A stretch of 64,000 nt of DNA from Orychophragmus violaceus (lineage: Eukaryota; Streptophyta; Magnoliopsida; Brassicales; Brassicaceae): NCBI GenBank assembly GCA_030180135.1, contig CM058240.1:72721581-72785580 (forward strand), in the 5' to 3' direction. The notes below the pieces were generated by a model, which had not been told where the DNA came from, ran no database searches, and saw only the letters and a program-made list of their open reading frames with translations. Positions 9,623 to 19,417 of the stretch are shown here, one piece after another. Made by a program: the position numbers and the translations under genes. Within the stretch, counting starts at the first letter, position 1; every line of letters begins with the position of its first letter.

Positions 9623-12442
9623 GCATTGTGACTTATGGGGACCCTCTCCTGTTGTTTCAAATCAAGGCATTCGTTATTATGTCATTTTCATCAACAATTT
9701 CTCAAGATACACATGGTTGTTTCCTTTGAAATCCAAAGCTGAGTTTCTATCTGTGTTTATCATGTTTCAAAGACAAGTTGAAAACCAATTTCAGAAGAAG
9801 ATAGCCATGTTTCAATGTGATGGGGGGGGGGTGAGTTTACCAGCAACAAGTTCACTGCTCATTTAACTGATTGTGGTATCAAACAGCTTATCTCATGTCG
9901 ATACACACCACAACAAAACGGCATTGCAGAAAGAAAGCACAGACACTTGACTGAATTGGCTCTCTCAATGTTTTTTCAGAGTAAAGCTCCACACACTCTT
10001 TGGGTAGAAGCATATTTCTCTGCCAACTATCTCATTAATCTGCTACCTTCATCAGTTTTGACCGATCACAAGAGTCCTTATGAAGTTTTGATGGGTTCTC
10101 CACCTTCATACACTGCCCTACGAGTATTTGGATGTGCATGTTACCCATATCTCATGCCCTATGCTCGCAACAAATTTGATCCAAAGTCACTGATGTGTGT
10201 GTTTGTTGGTTACAATACTAAGTTCAAGGGGTATCGCTGCTTGCACCCTCCAACTGGTACTGTATATATCAGTCGCCATGTTTTGTTTTCTGAGAAGCAA
10301 TTTCCTTACATTTCTGAGTATAAGCAATTTGTTCCAGAGGCTTCAACTCCATTGCTCTCTGCTTGGGTGTCTGGTTTCACAAGTCCAAATGTTTCTGCTT
10401 CAGTATCTGATCAATATCGATATGTACACTCTGAACTTGAACCTGCAATATCGACCCATGTTGTGTTTGTACCTGTAGCTCCAGAACATGTTGAAGGAAC
10501 TACTTCTCTAGAACAGGCTCCTAACTCACCTGTACAATCTTTTGCTCAGGACTCCGAGTCGTCATCAATCTCTGCAATTGAGACTAATGACTCAGAAGCG
10601 TCTGAAGCTTCCTCTGCGGGATCTGATTCTTCCCTTACTCTGAATGATGAAAACTTCCCATCGTTATCTTCCACTTGTCCTGCTCATTCAATGACAACAA
10701 GGGCACATAAGGGTATTTTCAAACCCAATCCTAAATATGCTTTATTTACAATAAAGAGTAACTATTCAGAACCAAAGACAGTAAAAGCTGCTCTCAAAGA
10801 TCCAGGATGGAGTGGTGCTATGGCTGATGAGATAGGCACACTTCATGAAACTGATACTTTTGTATTCATTCCTCTTGATGCATCTATTCATCCTCTTGGT
10901 TGCAAATGGGTTTTTAAGGCAAAGCTTAACTCTGATGGGTCCTTGGATAAGTTGAAAGCACGCTTAGTTGCAAAGGGTTTTGAACAAGAAGAAGGTGTTG
11001 ACTATGTGGAAACTTATAGTCATGTGGTCAGAACAGCTACTATTCGTATGATTCTTCATGTTGCAGTAATTAATAGATGGGAGATTAAGCAATTGGATGT
11101 GAGAAATGCATTCTTACATGGAGAATTAGAAGAAGATGTTTATATGATACAACCACCAGGGTTTGAAGATCCTTACAAACCAGACTACATATGCAAGTTA
11201 AAGAAATCCATTTATGGTCTGAAACAGGCTCCGAGGGCCTGGTTCAACAAATTCAGCTCCTTCCTCATTGAGAATGGTTTCTTCTGTGCCATGGGAGATC
11301 CTTCTTTGTTTGTCTACACTCGTGAAGCTGATACGGTCTTTCTCTTGCTTTATGTCGATGATATGATTCTTACGGGCAGTAACAGCCTTTTGCTTGATAA
11401 GCTTTTGAAAAGTCTGAGTTCAGAGTTTCGGATGAAAGATATGGGGAAGCTTCACTACTTCCTTGGTGTTCAGGCTCATTTTCACTCCACTGGCCTGTTC
11501 CTTAATCAAGCCAAGTACGCAAAGGACTTACTGATAACAGCAGGGATGCAAGACTGTGCACCAATGCCTACACCATTGCCACTACAACTTGACAAGGTAA
11601 TGGGTCAAGATGAACCTTTCACTGATCCAACTTATTTTCGCATTTTGGCAGGACGACTACAATACCTTACTCTTACTAGACCGGACATCCAGTTCTCTGT
11701 GAACTTTGTGTGCCAGAAAATGCATTCCCCAACAGTAGCTGACTTTTCCCTACTCAAGCAGATTCTTAGATATCTCAAAGGAACACTTGACATGGGCGTT
11801 AATCTCTTTTCCGACACTGATTGTTCAGTCACTGCCTATAGTGACAGCGACTGGGTGGGTTGCAAGGAGACTCGTCGATCCACAGGTGGCTTATGTACTT
11901 TTCTTGGCAAGAACATCATTTCCTGGTCAGCTAAACGTCATCCAACAGTCTCAAGGTCTTTCACTGAAGCAGAGTATCGCACTCTTTCAGACACTGCTGC
12001 TGAACTCAAGTGGATGTCATCCTTTCTTCAGGAAATTGGTCTTCCTCAGTCATCACCACCAGAGCTCTATTGTGACAATTTGTCAGCAGTGTTCCTCACT
12101 ACAAATCCTGCTCTGCATTCTCGATCTAAACACTTCGAGTTAGACTATCATTATGTACGTGAAAGAGTTGCATTGGGTAAGCTTGTGGTGAAGCACATTC
12201 CAGGTTCTTTACAGATCGCAGATATCTTCACAAAGTCACTTCCTCAAGCTTCATTCTTTGCTTTGCGCGCCAAACTTGGAGTTGTTCTTCCTCCCACTCC
12301 AAGTTTGAGGGGGTGTATCAACCAATCTCCAGCTGGGCCTACTAAACAAGGCCTGCATTGTGTGAAGAAGCCCACATCTTCCCCTGCACCAAAAACAGAG
12401 AAGAAGCTCAGTCAAACAGAGTCACCGGCAAAACCCTTTTGA
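9623..12442 (+). pseudogene. Element A integrase-RT-RNase H copy in B1
   Basis: Polyprotein 3' half of A. The first segment (9623-9831) holds the start of the integrase core with Asn in place of the first catalytic Asp (9693-9695). A 10-base G-run (9822-9831) breaks the frame inside the D-GGG-EF motif. The frame then stays open from 9832 to TGA at 12440-12442. It carries the GIAERKH integrase Glu (near 9925), RT with YVDDM (about 11350-11364), RNase H (TAYSDSDW near 11835, TEAEYR near 11967, YCDN near 12070) and the C-terminal SLPQ. Derived changes shared only with 52735-55461 (CRYTPQ, LMPYARN, STHVVF) show both copies are one lineage. It lacks its own gag and 5' LTR. Confidence 0.88.
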
Positions 12443-12457
12443 CGTGTTAATGTCTAG
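12301..12457 (+). repeat. Purine tract and truncated LTR of A in the copied block
   Basis: AAGTTTGAGGGGG (12301-12313) followed by the first 144 bp of the A LTR (12314-12457, TGTATCAACC to GTCTAG), then an abrupt join to B1 sequence at 12458. The LTR is cut at no recognisable element end, so this is not a retrotransposition product. Confidence 0.9.
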
Positions 12458-14175
12458 GGCATAAAACCCTTCTTGGATTGCTCAAAACGTGTAGGACTTT
12501 GTCAATTTAAGAATCCTGACTTTGTCCTACCAGTTCTTTTGGATCTCTATCTTTAGATCCAAAATCCAAGAACATACGTGGCTTTACCCATGTCAATCAT
12601 TAAAACCAACTCCCAAGCCAGTCCTTTACCGACTGCAGCATTGGGACGTTATTTCCGAGAATCAGTATGTCTTCGACATACAATATGAGAAATGCAACAT
12701 CGCTCCCACTTATCTATTAGTAAACGCATAGTTCCATTTCGTTCCTGTTCAAGTCAAAACCTTGACTACTTCAACAGAACGAAGATTCCAACTCCGATAT
12801 GTTTGCTTCCATCCATGAATGGATCGATGAAGCTAACTTACACAAAGTGTAATTTTTCGGAGTCCGGGCTCACTTTAGCTTATTTGAATTTCGCAGATTT
12901 GTCGCTTTCAATGATCATCAGATCATGCGAACTTTCAATGATCATCAAGTTCAACTAATGACGAGAAATCACTCTCGGATTAGTGACTGATTCATTCATG
13001 TCTGCGAACTTCAGGCTCTACAGGTGTAGATTCTACAGAAATCTGTAAATCCATCCGTTACTCTCCCTCAACAGGTTGAGCAGCCTCCTGTATTTCTCGA
13101 ATTTCTTCGAGTTATACTTTTACTCCCACTGTTCTTCTTGGAAAATAACTTCCCTTCTTAGAAAACAGAATGGACGTAAAAGTAACAAGCCTTGGTTCCC
13201 CTAGGACAACCAGCGAAGTAGCACAACTACAAATACTCAGTAAAGACGAATTTGGATCGATTCCAATCCACATTTACGTGGTGTCTTTCAACTGATATTG
13301 GTGGAACTATTTCAGCGTAAACTTAGATATTTTAGAGCGTTATTCTTAAAGAATATCATGGAAGATTCGTGCGACTCATCTTTAATCATTTCTAATAAGA
13401 TCTGATTCTTTCTCACAGAAAAACCTCAAGGTTTTCAGGAGAATTGAGCTGTGAAACGACTTCACACTCATTCAGATGATCACACCATTAATGACTCAAG
13501 TATTCTCACTCGTGATTTAATTCAGAGTCTTAATACTTCCGTCACTTAGATTCTATACCTCATTCTGGAACTCTTTCGACCATGTCAAAGAATTCCGACT
13601 TGTGTCTCATCAAATGAACACAGTCTTACTCACTGAATTAATCAGTAGAGACAATGAAGTACAAGAAATTTTCTCTGGCATTACTGCTCATCGGACCACA
13701 TACATGAGTATGTTCAATCTCCAATAAGCCTTTGGGCCTTTCTCTAGCTCGGCTGAGATAGGCCCCTTTGTCTTTTGGTCTAGTAAACAGAATTCAAGTC
13801 TCATAAGATATCCGATCAAATGAGCCCAATAGTGCATAACTATGGGATTTCTGAATCCGACTTACTCTATGTGACCAAGACTTTTATGCCAAGAAAAATC
13901 AGGTTTAATTCATCAGATTTAAACCAATTTGGTATTTATGTTACATTTAGGCACTCTTTTGGTTTAAGATATAAAACCCATTCCTTGAATAGGGTGCTAC
14001 AAATAATATTTCATTAAGATCAAAAGAACAAAACTTGTCTTTTATCAAAATGAAAAAACATTCAAATTCTTACAAGAAAATGAAAGACAACTCTGCTTAA
14101 AGCAGGTACATTGTAGCAATTACTTAATACAAAACCAAGCCTCAAAGGGATCTATAAGTGAAAACCCTACGGCTG
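12458..14175 (-). pseudogene. Decayed pol of B1, resumed
   Basis: The original B1 sequence, homologous to 7741-9490 with many single-base differences and a few indels. In element orientation it covers GAG-pre-integrase, integrase and RT remnants, all with stops and deletions. The complete integrase core seen in A is not present, so B-family pol has lost most of integrase. Confidence 0.7.
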
Positions 14176-14295
14176 AGGCAGCATCCCAAGCTCCTTCCAG
14201 ACATGTAGTTTCACTTGCCCTTCCTTCAAAGTTCTACTGTTGCCCAGGCTCTGCATATTATAACAAATATCAGTGCCACAACCAGTATCCAATAC

Positions 14296-15186
14296 CTATA
14301 AGGTAGAACTTGAAGTAATAACATGAATACCTGAGGAAGTAGTCTCATACATCAACTTCAACTCCTCATCATCTTCCATGAATTTAATGCAATTTCTCTT
14401 CCAATGCCCAGTCTCTTTACAGTAGCAGCACTTACCAACGTAAGAGGTATCTGACTCGGGCTCAGAAGACACACGCTTGCCATGATTCAAAATCTGGACA
14501 ACTTTGTCTTCACCCTTGTCAGCATTAGGTTTAGTGAACCTACCCTTCTCATTCATGAGATTGTACAGGGTACTCTTCAAGTTTGGCTCAACTGTCTTGA
14601 GCATATCATGCAGTTCAGTCAGCGTCTTCGTTAAGCCTTTCTTGATATAGTTCCTTCTGAACTTATCATAGCTTGACGGCAGTGACTGCAGAATGATCTC
14701 AGTTGCCAATTCTTGGCTAACTGGATAATCCAGTTTCCTCAGGTTATCAATGTAACCCATCATTTTACTGACATGAGGACTCACTGGATGATCATTTGGT
14801 AGCTTGCAGCTAGTGAGAGACTTAACCAACCGGTATCTCTCCACTCTTATCTGCTCCTGAAATTTCAATTTCAGGCTGCTGATCATCTCTATTGGCGACT
14901 CCATGTTCTCATATTGCTTCCGCAAGTCTGAGTCCATGGTAGCCAATATCAGACCACGCACATCTACCGCATCATTATAATGCTTATTCCAAGCATCATA
15001 TACTGCATGAGAAGCATTGGACCTGATCCTCACGGGGAGAGCTCTCTCAAGAACATAGTCCTTTCTCTCCTGCCTGAGGACAAGCCTCAGGTGCCGCGAC
15101 CAAGTCAAGAAGTTTGATCCGTTCAGCTTGTCCATCTCAAGGACAGACCGGATCGAGAAAATGTTTTGATTGTTTGTGCTAGTCAT
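14296..15186 (-). CDS. Copia-type gag protein of B1
   Basis: 296-aa frame open from Met at 15186 to the stop at 14296. It has the N-terminal motif LNGSNFLTWSRHL of plant Copia gag (UBN2-type), the region LPSSYDKF about residue 178, and a CCHC knuckle CCYCKETGHWKRNC near residue 255. This is all the element still encodes cleanly; protease-like sequence beyond it (about 14180-14295) is out of frame. Gag forms the virus-like particle, so it could in principle help related elements. That is inference. Confidence 0.8.
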   Translation of the reverse strand: MTSTNNQNIFSIRSVLEMDKLNGSNFLTWSRHLRLVLRQERKDYVLERALPVRIRSNASHAVYDAWNKHYNDAVDVRGLILATMDSDLRKQYENMESPIEMISSLKLKFQEQIRVERYRLVKSLTSCKLPNDHPVSPHVSKMMGYIDNLRKLDYPVSQELATEIILQSLPSSYDKFRRNYIKKGLTKTLTELHDMLKTVEPNLKSTLYNLMNEKGRFTKPNADKGEDKVVQILNHGKRVSSEPESDTSYVGKCCYCKETGHWKRNCIKFMEDDEELKLMYETTSSGIHVITSSSTL

Positions 15187-15711
15187 AACTGAAAATTAAG
15201 ATAAAAGGATTTTAGTTAATATGTTCAATATGCGCATTATATTCAATAACATAAGTTACCCTCAATAGAATATAATGATTCCAAGATCCACATATAACTA
15301 AGATCAAAATGGGCCACTGGCCGTCACCCAATCTTAGCTTATATCGGTAAGCCCTATCTCGGCTAATTATATCCGTGATATAACTCTTGGTTGTGAATCT
15401 GGGCCCGAGGCCCAATCCACTCTGATGTCTCAAGGCCCGGGACTCCCGATGGCCTAGTCAAGAAAACCAGACTATACAGTCATGTAATCACTAATGTCTG
15501 GGACTCCCAATGACATTTATGAATCACAAACCGTCTTACCCACGCAAAAGTAGACACCCTCACACTGTAAGGCCATGAGTACAATTGAATGGGCTTCGAC
15601 AGCTGACATAGACTGGACAAGACATCCAACGCTTGATATTGTTTGAGGTTTGTAGGTTTATTAAAATTTTATCCCAAAATAGAAGATTACTGTTTTGGGA
15701 AACTTTCTTTT

Positions 15712-15905
15712 TTTTTTTTGGGAAACCTACTAATTTTGGAAACTTTCTAAAATTGGAAACTTCCTAAAATTGGAAACTTTCTAAAATTGGAAACTTCCTA
15801 AAATTGGAAACTTTCTAAATATAGAAATTTCCTAAAATCCAAAACATGCAAATCTAGAAACTTCTAATTTAAGAAACTTTCTAATTTCAAAATTTTGGAA
15901 ACTTA
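15712..15905. repeat. Degenerate 17-bp tandem repeat
   Basis: Six or so imperfect copies of CTAAAATTGGAAACTTT, preceded by a T-run. A shorter decayed version is at 47405-47490 in B2, at the same position of the leader. Confidence 0.8.
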
Positions 15906-16339
15906 TTAATTTAAAAATCGATTTTATAAAAATAAATTTTAAATTAATCTGAAGAAAAAGACTCAAATAATTGGCCCAATTGTTTTAACTTCTTGGCCCG
16001 AGGCCCAAGAATTGGTCCATGTCCAAGACATAACCCAATTGCCCAATTAAATGACTTAACCGGTCTGGTTCATTAAATTGGTCTTAACCAAAATTAATTA
16101 CTACGATGACCACAATTGTCAACCGGTCATTTACTAAACCGGATTTTCTCAATTTATTTGGTCCAACCAAATCAAATTAGAAAATCACTGGTTTAGGCAC
16201 TAAATCCAATTTTTCGACTTTGGATTTCTTATCCCGGTTTAACCAGAACTTAATAAATTTATTAAGTCTGTTTATTAAACCGTGATGATTAATTTTTAAT
16301 CAAATTTTAAACCGAACTAACACAAGCCAAAACCGAACC

Positions 16340-16700
16340 GACCCTTAGGTCACGAACCGATCACCATGCGACGCAAGCTTCACGCGATCGATACGCGATC
16401 GGGACAGCCGCAATCAACACGCCATCGGGACGGGACGGGATTGCTTGGGTCGATCGTTCGGGACGTCCGCGAGCATGACACGATCCGGACGGCCGAGAGC
16501 CTCACGCGATCGGGACGGCAGTTGGATGGGACGATCGGGACGACGCGCGAGACAGGCGGGACGCGATCGCCGTGCGATCCACTCGGCCGATCGATCCATG
16601 TCTCGCGATCGCATGACCACGCGACTCGATCCTTCGATCGGTCCGTGCGTCTCACGATCCGGACGTGCGGCTCAACCACACTCCGACGCAACCAATTCAA
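16340..16700. repeat. GC-rich CGATCG-rich tract in B1 leader
   Basis: Unlike its AT-rich surroundings this tract is rich in CG and carries many CGATCG and CGATCGGGACGG-like words in both orientations. The matching place in B2 (48005-48365) instead has TCGATCGA-type palindromes. Confidence 0.65.
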
Positions 16701-16843
16701 TATAGATTGGATCATGCGATTTTTGTTTGTTTAGGTTTTAATTCTTTGTTTCTTAAGTGTTTTTCCTTATCAGTAGGTTGATTCAAAAACACTTCTTAAA
16801 CAATCCTAAACATGATTCTAAACAAGAAAAACCACAGAACCAA

Positions 16844-16857
16844 TGGCTCTGATACCA
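16844..16857 (-). promoter_or_regulatory. Primer binding site of B1
   Basis: On the - strand TGGTATCAGAGCCA starts one base inside the LTR boundary. It is complementary to initiator tRNA-Met and fixes the orientation of B1. Confidence 0.9.
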
Positions 16858-16858
16858 C

Positions 16859-17497
16859 TGTTGGATCATTTAGTGTCTCCTGATTCAATTCTCAGATTGA
16901 TTCATCCTACTAAACATGCAGATCTAGGTTCTCTTGAATAGAAACATAATGGATCTCACCTGTTACCTTTTTTGTGCAGCGGAAAGAGGAGGCACGGGTC
17001 AGAGATCAGCAGAACCACCAAGAGATGGATCCTCCAAAGGCTCACACACGCACACCGGGAAATTTGGCTGCTAGACCAGCTGAGAGAGGAGGCGCAGAGA
17101 GAGAGATGGGAGGCGTAGAAGCTGAGAAAAATTAGAGAGCTTTAGGTCAGATTTTATTCATTAAAATCCCTTCTAGTTCTCATGGGCTTTTGGGCCCAAT
17201 TCTCAGTTCTGATTAAATCCCTTGGATTTAATCAGGCCCTTTAGTCTCTCCAAGTACAGTAAATGCCTAGCACTTTTACCGTACTTCTGCTAAACCGTTC
17301 CTTCGTATTTTCCCGTTAGCTTAGGCGTGTGACCCATATGGGATCATATAATAAAGGCAATAAGTCCAAGACTTATAGATCATGAGCGGACTCTAGCAAG
17401 CCATCATGACCCCCAGTATTATATGACTTATGTCTGATCATTGACATACTCTTACTTTCTAGAGACAGTACAGAGATTACTGGACATAATTCCAACA
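16859..17497 (-). repeat. 5' LTR of B1
   Basis: 639 bp, partner of 5573-6211, followed by the TSD TAACT (17498-17502). Confidence 0.92.
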
Positions 17498-17919
17498 TAA
17501 CTCACTCTCCTGCTCATCTCCAAAGCTCTCAGCCATATCATGGTGATGACACAGTGATCGTTGGAAACGGAGACTTTCTCCCAATAACTCATATTGGTTC
17601 TGCAGTCTTGCCAAGCAGCCAAGGTAGTTTACCATTGCAGGATGTACTTGTTTGTCCTGGTATTACTAAGTCACTTCTCTCAATTTCTAAGTTGACAGTT
17701 GATTATCCATGTTCCATTGAGTTCGACTCTAACCGTGTTGTTGTAAAGGACAAGCTGACAAGGCAGCTGCTAACCAAGGGAAGTCGGCATAAAGACCTCT
17801 ATGTTCCGGAGAATCCAAAGTTTCTGGCTCACTACTCAACACGGCAACAGTCCACCAGTGATGAAGTATGGCACCAGAGGCTTGGTCATCCTCACAAGGA
17901 CATTCTCCAGCTGCTTATC
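17498..17919 (+). pseudogene. Element A protease and GAG-pre-integrase, continued
   Basis: Resumes the A frame after the TAACT duplication. It holds the retropepsin body (VGNGDFLPITHIG, then LPLQDVLVCPG) and the GAG-pre-integrase motif WHQRLGHPHKDIL (about 17869-17907). Element C interrupts it at 17919; the frame resumes at 27998. Confidence 0.88.
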
Positions 17920-18603
17920 TGAAGGAATTTCAAGCAGTTCCTAATCCAATTAGGCAACCCTGGTCTGAATTCCAAGCCTAGGATCTAGGGTTCATGTATA
18001 TCGAATCAATGGGATCTCTAGATTACCTGGTGATTAGCAGCGGAAGATTTTCAGACAATCGAGATCTAGAGCGCCTCAAATGCTGCGCCTCTACTGGTAT
18101 CCACACGCACACAAACTGAACAGAAGGGATGCTAGTGCCTTTAGAGGTCAGATTTCTCGAGATGTTTCTCTTTCTTTTCTGGTGGCTGTGAATTAGGTTA
18201 GCTTCGTGTTTAGGTCGACCATATATCTTATATATGTCGACTTAAACCACAACCGAATTAACCAACGATTAAACCGATTTTAATCTGGCAATTCGCGAGT
18301 TGTGTCGACCGACACACTTGATGTGTCGATCGACACTGCCCCAGAAAATTGGTATCGAATGCATATCAAAATATGCATTCATCAGATCATTACATTAATG
18401 ATCAACCTCGTATACTACGTCCAGTTTGCTTAGGTGTGTGACCTTGTAGGATCATATAACACTAGCAATGAGTTCTAAACTCATTGATCATAAGTGGCTT
18501 CTAGCAAAGCATTACGACTACCTAGTGTCATATGATTGTCTCATCTCGACGATACGACTTTCACTTAAGAGCAAGTACAATAGATTTCAGGACATTCCCA
18601 ACA
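17920..18603 (-). repeat. 3' LTR of C
   Basis: 684 bp from TGAAGGAATT to TTCCCAACA, followed on the - strand side by the AAGTGGGAGAT purine tract (18604-18618). Includes the palindromes GTGTCGACCGACAC and GTGTCGATCGACAC near 18302-18337. Confidence 0.92.
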
Positions 18604-18618
18604 ATCTCCCACTTGTAC

Positions 18619-19417
18619 TGGAATCATCTATTCCCATAATCCCTTCGTCACTATATCTCGATCTGGCATAAGGCAAGATCTGTGTCACCCTTATTTAGCC
18701 AAGATCATGTTCATCGAACTCCGATTTATACTGACAAGACAAACGACTGACAATCACCTCGTTTGAGTGTGGCCACACATTTCTCAGTATCAAATCTTCA
18801 ATGGGCCATGAGATATTTATCTCCTGTTATATAGGAGGGACAAATCCCATCTTGTTCCATCCATGTTTCTTCACACACTTCATGATACGCCCAATCAATG
18901 CCTTTATAGTCACCAGTTACGGCTGACGTTTGACAAGGTTAAAGCGGACCAATTCATATGTAAGAAAACATGATGAACTCAGGTCTAAGGATTATACTCT
19001 ATAGTCGTAATGAAAACTCTCATGACACTTATATAACTATCCCGTAGAGTTCTCATTAGTGGGTCATGTCCGATCCTGTGTTCTCCAACACATATCTATG
19101 TGATTGACTTTAATACTATTATTAATGACTCCATGAAACTTAGTCATCAGTCACCTCACATACTAGTCTCACGCGGTTGTTAATGTCCCACTTTAACAAC
19201 CTTGACCAGGGACCAACATAATTTATGTCATTTATTATCTATAGGGTTTCATGATCAAGTCACATACTTGATGACCTATAAAAATGTCATAAATTACTTT
19301 GGGACTATTATTTAATAACCATTATTAAATAATACAGATGTCAGATTTCAATAACATAATCAAATTATGTTTATACGAACATCATATCATAACTAAAATT
19401 AACAACAACAACTCCCA
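18619..19417 (-). other. Noncoding 3' region of C
   Basis: Related to the B-family 3' region and without a gene. Cut at 19417 by the CACTA element; the sequence continues at 22684. Confidence 0.65.

Larger units (their letters stand above)
7741..12457. repeat. 4.7-kb block copied from 50759-55476
   Basis: This block is the same as 50759-55476 apart from one base of G-run length and a few substitutions. It contains three unrelated parts in one piece: B-type pol (7741-9493), the 110-bp J segment, and the 3' part of element A including the first 144 bp of its LTR. Left of 7741 the sequence is B1-specific and differs from B2 by several percent; right of it it is B2-like. After 12457 the B1 sequence starts again with the same words GGCATAAAACCC that open the block. 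The block therefore sits at a single point of B1. This is seen directly; the mechanism is inferred. Confidence 0.88.
15187..16843 (-). other. Long leader (5' UTR) of B1 with repeats
   Basis: About 1.65 kb between gag and PBS with no convincing gene. It holds the short repeats at 15700-15900 and the GC-rich, CGATCG-rich stretch at 16340-16700, listed separately. ORFs in the GC-rich part on both strands are composition artefacts. Confidence 0.7.
5573..17497 (-). mobile_element. Copia-like element B1, non-autonomous, with internal 4.7-kb foreign block
   Basis: LTR element in antisense to A, with 639-bp LTRs on both sides and perfect 5-bp TSDs. In element orientation: 5' LTR 16859-17497, PBS 16844-16857, long leader, gag 15186-14296, decayed pol, about 850 bp of noncoding 3' sequence, purine tract, 3' LTR 5573-6211. 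I see about three differences between the LTRs, so it is young. The pol part is interrupted by 7741-12457, a copy of sequence from the far end of element A (separate entry). Real B1 sequence is therefore 5573-7740 plus 12458-17497. Confidence 0.9.

Noticed and set aside
10197..10478. 93-codon + strand ORF repeated in every A unit
   Set aside because: Alternative frame of the integrase-RT polyprotein, rich in Leu/Cys by chance.
7741..12457. The A-type 3' fragment in B1 as an independent retrotransposon insertion
   Set aside because: It starts within B-type sequence plus J and ends in the middle of an LTR, without target duplication, and repeats the joint at 52512.
16366..16734. ORFs on both strands in the GC-rich leader of B1, and similar ones at 48007-48472
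   Set aside because: Explained by CGATCG-rich composition and short repeats. No conservation between B1 and B2.
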